DNA from: Vitis vinifera
Taxonomy: Eukaryota; Streptophyta; Magnoliopsida; Vitales; Vitaceae
Direction: 5' to 3'
Length of the DNA stretch: 64,000 nt
Assembly (NCBI RefSeq): GCF_030704535.1
Contig: NC_081820.1
Span: 20,835,001 to 20,899,000, forward strand
Under the pieces are notes generated by a model that did not search any database, was not told the DNA's origin, and worked only from the letters and a program-made list of their open reading frames with translations. How positions within the stretch are numbered: position 1 is the stretch's first letter; each line of letters opens with the position of its first letter. The position numbers and the translations under genes were made by a program. This document shows, piece after piece, positions 25,432-36,002 of the stretch.

Positions 25432-27644
25432 ATGACATCAGAAGAAGGGGAAAACTTTTCCATGCCAAGTGCGGGTTCAACTCCAATTACAGGCAGTACT
25501 TCAACTACTGATGGAACCTTGGTATCTAAAAGAAGAAAGTTGACTTCGGTTGTTTGGAATGATTTTGATAAAATCATAGAAGATGGACAAGATTATGCTA
25601 TTTGTAAGCATTGTAAGGGAAAGCTTAAGGCCGATAGCAAGAATGGGACAAAACACTTACATGTACACATAGATAGGTGCATGAAACGAAGAAATGTTGA
25701 TATTAGGCAACAATTATTGGCAGTAGAGAGAAAAGGTCATGGAAAAGTTCAAATTGGTGGTTTTACCTTTGATCAAGAAATGTCAAGAGAGAAGCTTGCA
25801 CGTGCAATTATATTGCATGAGTACCCACTTTCAATCGTTGACCATGTGGGGTTTAGAGATTTTGCTACTAGTCTCCAACCCTTGTTTAAGATGGTTTCCC
25901 GCAATACGATTAAGGGTGATATAATGAAGATTTATGAGGTTGAGAAAGATAAGATGATTAGCTACTTAGAGAAACTTCAAAGTAGAGTTGCTATCACAAC
26001 TGATATGTGGACATCAAATCAAAAGAAAGGCTACATGGCTATCACTGTACATTACATTGATGAGTCTTGGTTACTACACCATCATATTGTAAGGTTAGTT
26101 ATGTTATTTTTTTTTAACTTCCAAAGTGTTTTTTTATTTGATCCTTTAATGATATTGTTTGTGTTAATGATATTTTTTATTCTTAATTTAGGTTTGTTTA
26201 TGTGCCTCCTCCACACACAAAAGAAGTTCTTTCAGATGTATTAATGGATTTCTTGTTGGATTGGAATATGGATAGAAAAGTTTCTACAGTCACTGTGGAT
26301 AATTGCTCAAGTAATGACGGGATGATCAATATCTTGGTGGAGAAATTATGTTTGAGCGATTCACTCTTATTGAATGGAAAAATTTTCCACATGCGATGTG
26401 CGGCACATGTGTTGAACTTAATTGTTAAGGAAGGTTTGGATGTCATTGAAGTAGAAATTGAAAAAATTCGTGAGAGTGTTGCATATTGGTCAGCAACCCC
26501 ATCAAGAATGGAAAAGTTTGAAGATGCAGCTCGCCAATTGCGTATTCCATGCAATAAGAAGTTAAGTCTTGATTGTAAGACACGATGGAATTCCACATAC
26601 TTGATGTTATCAATTGCTATAACATATAAAGATGTGTTCCCACGTTTGAAGCAACGTGAAAAATACTACATGGTTGTGCCAACAGAGGAAGAATGGAATA
26701 TGGCAAAGGAAATATGTGGAAGATTGAAATTGTTTTACAACATAACAGAGTTGTTTTCAGGACGAAATTATCCCACTGCAAATACTTTCTTCATCAAAGT
26801 GTGCGAAATCAAAGAGGCATTGTATGATTGGTTGATATGCTCAAATGATGTTGTGAAAACGATGGCATCAAGTATGTTGCAAAAGTTTGACAAGTATTGG
26901 AGTGGGTGTCATATTGTGATGGCAATAGCAGCTATATTTGACCCAAGATACAAGATAAAGATTTTAGAGTTTTACTTTCCACTAATGTATGGGTCTGAAG
27001 CTTCAAATGAGATAGAAAAAATCCGTGGAATGTGTTATGAGTTGCTTTCTGAGTATCAATCAAAGTCTAATTTGGGGCAAAAAACTTCATCCTATGGTAC
27101 TTCATCAGGTTCAACTCTTTTGGAGTTAAACTATGATGAACAAGATCCTCTTTCAAAGTTTGACTTATTTGTTCATAGTACCATTGGAGAAAGTCATACG
27201 AAGTCGGAGTTAGATTATTACTTAGAGGAGTCTATTCTGCCAAGGAATTCAAATTTTGATGTTTTAAGTTGGTGGAAGACAAATGGTATAAAGTATCCGA
27301 CTTTGCAGATGATTGTTCGTGATATCTATGCTATTCCGGTATCTACAGTTGCATCTGAGTCAGCCTTTAGCACGGGTGGTAGGGTGGTATCAAAACATCG
27401 CAGTAGGCTTCATCCAGATACTTTGGAGGCCTTAATGTGTGCTCAAAGTTGGTTATGGAAGGAAAAAGAAGGTAACCGATTTACATAATTATCAATTTTA
27501 TGAATTGTTTTTTATTAAAATATTTAGTAAAGTTTTCTAATAATTTTTTTGGTGTTTTTTTTTTTACTAGGTGATTCATCAATTCATGACTCACAACCCC
27601 AACTCACAATGATGGATGAAAATGATGATTTACTTGTACTTTAG
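25432..27644 (+). CDS. hAT transposase (zf-BED, RICESLEEPER-like), three exons, uninterrupted
   Basis: Exons 25432-26093, 26192-27471 and 27571-27644 (all GT-AG, phases consistent) give 671 residues. A basic KRRK patch (33-36) precedes a BED zinc finger at about 41-84 with Trp42, Cys58, Cys61, His77/His79 and Cys83. The catalytic domain follows, with the first acidic motif ITTDMWTS, the second VTVDNCSSND and the hallmark CAAHVLNLIV and RWNSTYLML blocks. The C-terminal dimerisation domain (about 577-645) carries LSWWKTN, YPTLQMIVRDI and ASESAFSTGGRV. The last exon adds a short acidic tail. All expected blocks are present at normal spacing and I see no defect, so the protein may be functional. 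The ATG at 25432 is the first in frame; the reading frame extends a little upstream without an ATG. It would act in the nucleus on the element's TIRs and subterminal repeats. Domesticated relatives (DAYSLEEPER type) exist, but here it sits inside its own element. Confidence 0.93.
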
Positions 27645-28062
27645 ATTTTTTACTTAAGATGATGTTAGAGACATTTTTTCTTTCTTTTTTGCTAACAATT
27701 TCTTTGTAATGTCTTTTTTTTTATTTTTTTTCAATGTTGTTAAGCTTATGGATTTATTTTAATTTTGGATATTATATTTTGGCATGTCTTCTATGATGTT
27801 AATTACCATGGTTGTAACTAAGAACCACATTCTTTACAATCAAGTTCAAGACTTGCAAGGTAGAGTCCTTGTAAGGAAATGTTATAGATGAGACGCTAGG
27901 TAGCCTGATAATCACCCATCTTGGCTGGGGGTGCAGCTGAGCTATGGTTGATCTTTTGGGGCATTTGGGTGGAGATCTCTCTCTTTGTGGATGGATATAT
28001 AGTAGGATAGTCTCCTGCTTCATGCTAAGTAAGCACCCTCTCCCTCTCACAAAGATATATAG
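27645..28062. other. Spacer inside the hAT element
   Basis: Presumed transposase 3' untranslated region and junction to the captured ABCB piece. The word ATATATAGTAGG occurs twice (about 27995 and 28050), possibly marking a small duplication at the capture junction. Confidence 0.45.
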
Positions 28063-28756
28063 TAGGTTGTCAAACTGCCCAAGGTAAGCCTATTTTCTTT
28101 CTTCCTCCTTTTATTATGGTGAAATTCCTTCATATTCAGCATGCTAGAAAAAGTTACAAATCTTCTGTTTGTTAAATAGAGAAACAATTCTTCTTTCCTT
28201 ATAAAGGCTTGCAATATTTGGAATGGTTGTGGTGTGTATACAGGGGCTTGACACAATGGTGGGTGAACATGGAACTCAGCTATCTGGGGGACAGAAGCAA
28301 AGAATTGCAATTGCAAGAGCCATTTTGAAGAACCCACGAATCCTTCTTCTTGATGAAGCAACAAGTGCACTGGATGCTGAGTCTGAACGCATCGTCCAAG
28401 ATGCACTAGTAAATGTGATGGTAAATCGAACTACTGGTAAACAAATAGCACGCGTACTTGGGAAGGTTTTGTTTATTTCCTTTTCTTTCTTTTCTTTTAA
28501 ATTTCTCTTAGTATATTAAACTGGTTGAATCAGGATCCTGCTGTTAAACTTTAGTTTTGTACTTCATGTCCATACATTTATAAATATAGCAGACCTACAT
28601 GTAAAGATTTGGAGGTTAATTATTTTTGTTGCATGCCAATATTTAAACAAAAGCTGTTGCTATATTTTTCAGGCACCCACAATTGCAGCAGCAGCTTATT
28701 TGAGGATGGCAAGAAGACCTCCAGTTCTCCCTTCCAGCAGTTTTTCTTACTCATAG
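28063..28756 (+). pseudogene. Captured ABCB transporter exon fused in frame to peroxisomal citrate synthase exons
   Basis: A few codons ending KLPK (to 28082) stop at a 5' splice site. After an intron, the exon 28244-28436 encodes [17 protein letters not shown] (ABC signature) and [12 protein letters not shown] (Walker B and D-loop), then NRTT. This is the first or second nucleotide-binding domain of a plant P-glycoprotein-type ABCB exporter. At 28437 the same exon continues in the same frame into [10 protein letters not shown]. It ends at a splice site (28465/28466) and joins 28673-28756, which encodes APTIAAAAYLRMA and RPPVLPSS before a stop. That second part is the mid-region of peroxisomal (glyoxysomal) citrate synthase. 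Neither parent protein is complete: the ABCB piece lacks Walker A and the membrane domains, and the citrate synthase piece lacks the catalytic C-terminus. The stop truncates the chimera. Introns are retained, so capture was at DNA level. Confidence 0.85.
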
Positions 28757-28908
28757 AATCAAATGTATAACATAAATGCTTACATACTACTTTTATGGTA
28801 GTGCTACTTGTAAGATGTGCAACATAAATACTTGAATACTTATGTTGTTGTGGATTCACATACTGGTTCTAATTTGTGGCGTTTTGTAAATAAAAAAAAT
28901 AATTATAG

Positions 28909-29647
28909 GCTTTGCTGAAAATGGGTATTCGTGGTGTTACTGTTTCTGATGTCCGAGGCTTTGGTGCTCAAGGCGGTTCGCCTGAAAGACAGGCAGGTAA
29001 GTTCTTGCTTTGTGGAGGTGTCAAGTATTTCATTTTTCATGTGCTGGATATTGCATAATAGAAAAAATAGCTGATTACAATTTATATCTATACCCCATTC
29101 CTCCTTGTCCCTTTCCACCCACCTAAGTTGAATAACCGTACCTATGAACCCCTTTCCTCTTTGGCTTAGTTGCTGAAAACTATTCAAATAAATGGAAAAG
29201 AAATGCAGTTTGTGTGACATGAAATTTTTTTTCCTTTTTCGGTTTTGAAGATCTAGGGTTTGGGTGTTGGGTTCAATTTGGGGAGGGGAAAATTTGATAC
29301 ATGGTTTAGTTTATTTTTCTACAATTTCTTCCTTCTCTTTCTTTGGTAGTCTCTTCTTTGGTGCCTATGCTATCTTTACTATTTTGTTCTTGTTTGTCAT
29401 GCTGCAGGCTCTGAATTTTCTGAGGACAAATTTGTTGCTAAAGTTAAAATGGAGATTGTGGTGAGCAAAGACCAGGTATATTTAAAACTAAAACAGTCTA
29501 AATGGCCTTATAAACAAGAAGATTCACACTGTTTCCATTGCTGTACCACTCTTCAAATCTTTCCATTCCTGTCTTAGGTTGAAGCAGTAATTGACAAGAT
29601 CAATGAGGTGGCAAGGACTGGAGAGATTGGTGATGGCAAGATATTTT
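28909..29647 (+). pseudogene. GLB1: Captured fragment of nuclear-encoded PII protein (GLB1)
   Basis: Three exons with proper splice sites, 28909-28996, 29408-29475 and 29578-29647, encode about 75 residues in one frame. They start ALLKMGIRGVTVSDVRGFGAQ, continue with GSEFSED and VAKVKMEIVVSKDQVEAVIDK, and end ARTGEIGDGKIF. This is the core of the plastid nitrogen/carbon sensor PII, including the T-loop region and the C-terminal ARTGEIGDGKI signature. The transit peptide, first beta strand and C-terminal end are missing, so it cannot make a normal PII trimer subunit. The frame itself is clean, which suggests recent capture. It lies between the ABCB/citrate synthase chimera and the TIGR01589 fragment within the hAT element. 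Confidence 0.88.
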
Positions 29648-31226
29648 GTAAGATTTCAGGCTTTCTTCTTTAGGTTTTAAAAATGGTGGAATCCTTTAAT
29701 TTTCTAGTTTTCTGAACTTCAGAGCTATGCTCTGTGACTTCTGGGTGAATAAGCCAAGGAAACTTAATCTAACCTTGTCATTTGCAGCTATTAAGAATCT
29801 TCGCAATTTCATTTATACATACCCATAAAATTAAATTTCACCAATGGCTCTGTTTTGTGAAGGAGCATTAGTGACAATCATACCATGATCATGTATGTAG
29901 CACACAGAACACCATGGAACAAAGAAAACTGCAATCTGGAAAAATGGATAAAAGTTGCATTCTTTCGAGGGAGGGGACACTCTCTATGCACCAACATTCT
30001 AATAATTGGTTCTTCACCTTGAAATAGTAGTGTTATTTGTGATGAAGGAGATGAATAGTGATAATGATGGTTTTGATAATTGACTTTTATCCGACATGAG
30101 TGAGCCTTGTTACTTGGTCTTATTGGGTGAAAAACATTTCATTGGATGAGCTACCCAACATGAATGACCTCACACTCATATGCGTCAATCACAGGATAAC
30201 CCTTTCTCTTGCATATCACCTCCCCACATTTTGCTATCTTTTATTGCCTCTCATGTTAAAATGCTCTCTCTCTCTCTCTCTCCCTCCCTCCCTATCTACC
30301 CATTTACGTACTTTTGAAGCATTTTTGTAATAGATGAAGGAAATATGCATTTCATGCTACAAGTTGTAGGAAAATGGAGAAGGCTTTTAATTGCTTATAA
30401 TTTCACTTGGTTTTTCACAAAGAGAATTCAGGTGAGGATTAGCAAAACAAATAATATTGATTTCCTTCAGTCCTGCAAAAGTTTCTAATTAAATGCATGG
30501 TTTTTGAAGTTGACTTTTATTTTAGTCTTACAAGTATTTTGTTCTTCTGTGTTCCAATTTTATGATTGATTTTTACTGTGATTTGCTATTTATAATTTTA
30601 TACTTGCATATTTTGCTTTTCCATGTGCTTCTTTCCTGATGGTGCTATATATATATATATTCATAATTCATTTATTTCCAGGCGAAAACTGTCTCAACTT
30701 TATGAAGTATTAGAGATTTAGATGCAAACTTTTGAACTTAGTGAATCAGACAACCTTAGCTGCAGCTGGGAGATACCTGAGCTAAACAGAGAGATGAGTT
30801 CAACTTGCATTCAGATGTAATGAAGACCTTACAGGTTCTGCATTGATATTTTCCAGTCTTTAGTACAAATTTTGCATTTTTATTTCTCACATGATTGAAT
30901 TAAGGAGTCAGTTACTCATTTAGTCTAGATGCTATCCCTTGATGAATGGACTTAAAACAACTTAGTTGAGTTGGAACATGATCCTCAGACCTCAACATTT
31001 TTAGGAATGTCATCAGGCTATAATATTCATATACACACATGATGTGATTAGGAAGATTAGCATTTGTGACCCCTTGGTTAAAAAGGAGGGAAAAAAAACC
31101 TCCTAAGCTTTGCTTGTTGACCCCAGTCATGGTGCAATTCTTTGCATAATTTTTTAAAACCTTTTCTTAAAATGGTTTGTTGATCTGCATTTGTGTTCTT
31201 GACCAACACTAAGAAACCTTCCATAG
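29648..31226. other. Cargo spacer inside the hAT element
   Basis: No recognised coding block. A CT microsatellite is present at about 30264-30285 and an AT run at about 30646-30660. A splice-like acceptor followed by a short frame at about 30682 and text near 30720-30835 could be 5' flank carried along with the next captured gene. This is not proved. Confidence 0.4.
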
Positions 31227-32350
31227 GATTCACAGAGTGCACAGGAAATACAGTCCTCAACCCAAGTTTCACATGAGTCCCAAAGTGACCACCAGAACAA
31301 CACAGCAGAGGCTCCTGTGGCAGACTCAGGTTCAATATGCATTTCAAGCAATGATAGCAGGAAAGTTTCGCGTGAAGATATTGAACTTGTAAGACATTAT
31401 TTGCTTTCTACTAATGGATTTTTTTTTTTTTTTTTTTGTGTTGATCTCCAAAAGGGAGCTCAACAAATCTGTTTCTTATGTCGGGCTTAATAATTTTTGC
31501 AAAAACTTTCCTCCAGGTCCAGAATTTGATAGAACGGTGCCTACAGTTGTACATGAACAGGGATGAAGTGGTGAAGACCCTCTTGAGTCGTGCAAGGATA
31601 GATCCTGGATTTACAACTTTGGGTAGGCATTGGCAGGCCTTTCCATAAAGTCCAAAATCATTAACATCCACATATTTTATCATCTTAATTGGTTAACTAT
31701 TATGTCCATTTCTTTTAAATCTATGCTCATGTAAGAAATTCTGTTTGTTATTAAATTAATGGTTCGTCAATCTTTTCTTCCTCACTCTTGCTTAGGAAGA
31801 CGAGCACTTTTCCAACTGGGTGGAGTTGCATTGCATCTGACTGTGATAGGACTCTTCTAGTCTTATTGGAGCCTTGTAACTAGTGGCTGGTTTCCCATTA
31901 TTAGAGTGTTTGGATGAAATTGACCCAAGAGTCAATAAAGTGGAAACTAAATTTGATGTGATAAAAAATATAGATATTGTCTGATGTCTTCTTTGATGTG
32001 ATGGAAAACTAAATTTGACGTGATAAGAAGTTTATCCTTTGTTTTCTTATAAAGGATAAACTTGTCTTTTGAGAAGCTTAGCCGCCTAATAAATACGATA
32101 TTTGTTTGTCTAATGCTTCCAAGCAAGCATTGTTTTCTGATGTCCTCTTCTTTCTTTGTTAACTCAGTATGGCAGAAGTTGGAAGAAGAAAATGCTGATT
32201 TTTTCAGGGCCTATTACATAAGATTAAAATTGAAGAAACAAATCATTTTGTTTAATCATTTGCTTGAGCATCAGGCTCATCTCACGAATTATCATGTGTC
32301 TCCAAAAGTTCCTTTGGCGCCCATACAGAATGGAATCCATCCCATGCCTG
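31227..32350 (+). pseudogene. Captured fragment of a plant-specific TIGR01589 (A_thal_3526) domain protein
   Basis: Exons 31227-31388, 31517-31622 and 32168-32350 join in one frame (GT-AG, phases 0, 0 and 1) and give about 150 residues. A Gln/Ser-rich N-terminal part leads into VQNLIERCLQLYMNRDEVV, LLSRARIDPGFT and VWQKLEEENADFFRAYY, then LKKQIILFNHLLEHQ. This is the conserved plant-specific domain of unknown function catalogued as TIGR01589. The true N-terminus and the end are missing: the last exon stops at a splice donor after HPMP, and the next captured exon downstream belongs to a different gene. The host function of the parent is not known to me. The frame is clean, as in the other cargo pieces. 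Confidence 0.8.
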
Positions 32351-32875
32351 GTAAGTATTGACTTTACAATTTTATAGTCATGCAAAAGCTCAAATTACCT
32401 ATACTATTTCAATGCTTGTGTGAGCACTGTTATATAAACTATTTTCATGATCCATAGCATCATAAAAAAACACTAATTGCTGTGTTGACTTTAATTTGAA
32501 AATCTTGATTTTTTGGATAGCCTTAAAATGTGAATAGATAGGTCTTCTTGTGGGCTATCTTGATCAGACGTTTTCTGTAATTTTTGAGCTCTTTGTATAC
32601 CACCAGTGTACATTGGGTGCACCTCTTATTGTTAGGTGCTGTTCTCTTAATATATTATCTATTTTCCTATAAAAGAAAAGAAAACCATGAACTAAATTTC
32701 TTTTTAACATGTATGAAATTTTTTACCAGATGAACAGAAATGATAACAGAACTTCATATTCCCTTTTAGTATCCCTTTGTGGGGTTTTGGAGGTTCAACA
32801 GTAACCTCTCTTCCAAAATTCTAATCAAGTTAAAGAAGTAAAATTCTACCTTTTGTATTTTTGTGGTTTTTGCAG

Positions 32876-33172
32876 GCTCTGGCAAAGCTGGTCGCAGTTT
32901 GTGGTCCCTACCATCGAATGACAGCAGGAGCTTACAGCCTCCTTGCTGTAGTTTTGTATCATACGGGGGACTTCAATCAGGTCCATTACGAGTCCATTTT
33001 GTCTTGGTGTTCATGGAATCTTCTCTGTTATAGAATAATAAATTTGTTGTCTTTCTCAATGTTCTGTTAAACTATTTCTAGAACTAGGACTTGATCATCC
33101 AGACACGATGAAGAGTTATGGAGATCTTGCTGTGTTCTATTACAGACTTCAACACACTGAATTGGCTCTCAA
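32876..33172 (+). pseudogene. Captured fragment of a CLU/REC-type TPR protein
   Basis: The exon 32876-32980 encodes [20 protein letters not shown] and [15 protein letters not shown] second piece (about 33083-33172) encodes [20 protein letters not shown] and [10 protein letters not shown]. Both are consecutive tetratricopeptide repeats of the clustered-mitochondria family, the plant group that includes FRIENDLY and REDUCED CHLOROPLAST COVERAGE (REC). The REC branch fits best from memory. The residues normally between them (the helix with the QQKALDINERE-type sequence) are absent, so a stretch was lost or lay on an exon not captured. The splice acceptor at 32875 follows the TIGR01589 fragment's donor at 32350, but the phases do not match (1 versus 0), so splicing between them would leave the TPR frame. 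Confidence 0.83.
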
Positions 33173-34171
33173 GTATGTTGGTCTTGTGTAATGCACTATT
33201 GACTTTTCATGTATTATTCATAAACATTTGTGCTTTCTTGCTTGAAATTTCAGCAATCAAGTTATATTGTTTTTCCCTTTTTTTGATACTTACCATTTTT
33301 TTTGTTCCTACTGGAACTCAAACTTGAAACCTCCCTTCTTTATTGTTGTTGTCATTTAGTTTTTTTTTTTCACTAAATAAGATGATATTGTCATTTATTA
33401 CTGAGAGTCTGACATGAATAAAAGCCAATTAGTTTTTTTAAACCTTTATTCTGACACTGTTTGAATGATAATTTTGTTAAATCAAGTCCCAATTATATGC
33501 AGTGGAAACAATTGAGGAATTTTATTTGACTAAAGATTATGAAGGATGTTGAATCAAAGGTTTCAACATTTGGACTGTACTTTAGAAATAATATATTAGC
33601 TTGTCTTCCACATTACTTACCATTAGGATTACAGGAGGAACTATTGCTTCTGTAGTGATTCCATTTTGTTCTATTAGGTTTCAGCAACATGCTTCACTTT
33701 TTATATTGTTTGAATGCTAAATCATAGGTTTTTATCCTCAGTTGGATCTACCTATCTGCTTGATTACCACCCTATTACAAGTAACTTCACTTAGATTGCA
33801 GTCTTAGAGACTATAAAGAATTCTGTGTAGATGTGTGCCAACTACTGTTCTTCTGAACTGGGGAATTTGTAATCCTACCATAGGTTGTAAGTTTTGGGTC
33901 TGTAAAACTAATTAGTTTATTACCAAATTATCTATGCATTTTGCTGATGTAAGTCTCCTGTTTCTCTTCATGTTTATTATGATTGTTCAAGGTTGTAACA
34001 ATGAATTCCTCTTGTTTATATGCAGGACCTCTGAACAAGGCTCTTCTAGTACGTATAACTTGCATTGAAAGCTCTCTTAGATATTCAAAGTTTTTCATCC
34101 ACCTATTTCTCACATACTAAAGTAGAGATACTTCATATTGTTCTTCTGAGGTCAATCATTGTTGTGAAAGA
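33173..34171. other. Cargo spacer inside the hAT element
   Basis: No recognised coding block. At about 34025 an acceptor-like TATATGCAG precedes a short frame beginning GPLNKALL, which might be another small captured piece. Confidence 0.35.
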
Positions 34172-34387
34172 ATGGAATCATCTGTGTTGCCTTTGGAGTT
34201 CAATGGGAACACTGATCGGTGCATAATTCAAACTGCAGTGTCGCAATCTGTCCAAAGCAATGTTTCTGGAGCTGTGGATGCTTCTGCTTCTGAGGTGTCT
34301 ATACATGAATGTTTTAGGCCCACATCAATGTTTGAGAAACAGGCTAAGGTGGATGCCATACTTATAAATTTTTGTATTATTCCTTGA
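34172..34387 (+). pseudogene. Unassigned open frame near the right end of the hAT element
   Basis: A 71-codon frame starting MESSVLPLEFNGNTD, rich in Ser, Val and Ala, with a plausible splice donor after EKQAK (AAG/GTGGAT). Its composition is protein-like, and it lies in the cargo zone between a captured TPR fragment and the GC-rich end. It may therefore be a further captured exon. I do not recognise the parent gene. Confidence 0.35.
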
Positions 34388-34754
34388 ACTTGCTTCCAGA
34401 AATAATCTGGATTTGAATAGCTTGTAATGGGCATTTGGTTTTTTGTTCATCATCATTAAGCCTTTTATTGGCAATTTATCTGTGCTGACAAATACAGAAC
34501 AACTAGTTTTGGTAGTTTGAATTAGTTTGTCTAATTTCTTTAGTTTTGCTTTCCCTTTCTTGTTTTGGATTTTTTTTCTAAGTAGAAACTTGACTGGTTA
34601 TATGGGCTGGATCTGTGGGTGTGATTTCAGATTTTGATTTTTCTGTTTTATGCTGTCATGCTTGGGAAGATTCAGTTGTTTTGATGGACATTGCTCATGT
34701 TGGTTGGATTGTTTATCACAAGGGTGAGGTACAGGGCAGGCATAGCAGGCTATG

Positions 34755-34973
34755 GATTCCAGCCCAGCCCAGCCCAGCCCCGCCCCGCCCCGCCCCGCCC
34801 CGAAAACACATACCCGGGTCGGGACAGGCCGGGGATGGGATTTTAATTTTAACCCTATAACGGGGACGGGAATGCCCCGCCCCGCCCCTCCCCGGGTTTG
34901 GGACGGGTTGGGAAATAACTAAATCTAATTGGGACGGGAATGGGATAGGGGTGACCCGTCCCAAACCCGCCCG
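34755..34973. repeat. Right subterminal GC-rich array of the hAT element
   Basis: Begins with CAGCCCAGCCC and a run of four to five CCCCG units, followed by CGGGTCGGG, GGGACGGG and CCCGTCCC words. It mirrors the left array and ends at the right TIR. Confidence 0.75.
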
Positions 34974-34985
34974 TTGCCATTCCTA

Positions 34986-34993
34986 TACATGGT
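34986..34993. repeat. Target-site duplication, right copy (TACATGGT)
   Basis: Identical to 22471-22478 and placed directly after the right TIR of the hAT element. Confidence 0.92.
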
Positions 34994-35180
34994 AAGCTTT
35001 GAACTATTGACCCATCTAGAAGTTGAATTAGGAGACTTATATGTGTAAATAATAAGTACAATAAAAGAAAAGCACATATGATCGCAGCCTCTAAATTTAG
35101 AATCAAGGCTACTATAAAACAAAAGAGACTTTAAAATTGGTATGTCTTCCTTATTAAAGTTAATTCACACAACAAAATAT

Positions 35181-35936
35181 CCACTCAAAGTATTTAAATT
35201 GATCACGGTATAAAAAAGACTATGACACTGAAATTTGTAAAATGAAAATTTTTAACACAAATCTTACCTCATGCCCCATGAACTTTTAATCTTGGAAGCT
35301 CAGTTTCCAGATTTATCAAATAATTAAGTTGTGACTTTAGTGCAACACTTCAAATAAATATTGGTGACACAGAGAAAACAAAATTGGTATCACCTGACTC
35401 TGAAATGATGGCTTCTGGATATATATATATATCCAATGAAAGTATTTAAATTGATCACTGTATAAAAAAGACTAAGACACTGAAATCTATCAAATGGAAA
35501 TTATAACACAAATCTTACCTCATGCCCATGAACTTTTGATGCTAGAAGCTCAGCTTCCAGTGTCTTATCAAATAATTAAGTTGTAACTTTAGTGCAACAC
35601 TTCAAATAAAATATTGGTGGCGTAGAGAAAACAAAATTGGTATTGCCTGACTCTAAAAATGATGGCTTTTGATTAACTCCTTCATATATATATTCAATGA
35701 AAATATTTAAATTGATCACTGTATAAAAAAGACTATGACCTGTAAAATGGACAATTTTAACACAAATCATACCTCATGCCCAAGAACTTTTGATGCTGGA
35801 AGCTTAGCTTCCAGTGTCTTATCAAATGATTAAGTTGTGACTTCAGTGCAACACTTCAAGTAAATATTGGTGGCGTAGAGAAAACAAAATTGGTATCACT
35901 TGACTCTAAAAATGATGGTTTTTGGTTAACTCCTTT

Positions 35937-36002
<66 letters not shown>

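Larger units (their letters stand above)
22479..34985 (+). mobile_element. 12.5-kb hAT DNA transposon with intact transposase and captured gene fragments
   Basis: The ends are perfect 12-bp inverted repeats, TAGGAATGGCAA at 22479-22490 and TTGCCATTCCTA at 34974-34985. They are flanked by an identical 8-bp duplication. Next to each end lies a GC-rich subterminal block full of CCCGCCCCG-like words (about 22497-22660 and 34755-34970), typical of plant hAT elements and unlike the AT-rich surroundings. Inside, in order and all on the plus strand, are a TATA box and leader, the transposase (25432-27644), an ABCB/citrate-synthase chimera (28063-28756), a PII (GLB1) fragment (28909-29647), a TIGR01589-type fragment (31227-32350), a CLU/REC-type TPR fragment (32876-33172) and an unassigned frame (34172-34387). 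Plant hAT elements are commonly 3-6 kb, so about 7 kb here is cargo. Exact ends and an open transposase point to a recent insertion. The alternative, two separate elements sharing outer ends, is made unlikely by the matching duplication. Confidence 0.93.

Noticed and set aside
34716-34964. Pro/Gly/Arg-rich frames on both strands
   Set aside because: They are products of the GC-rich subterminal array of the hAT element.
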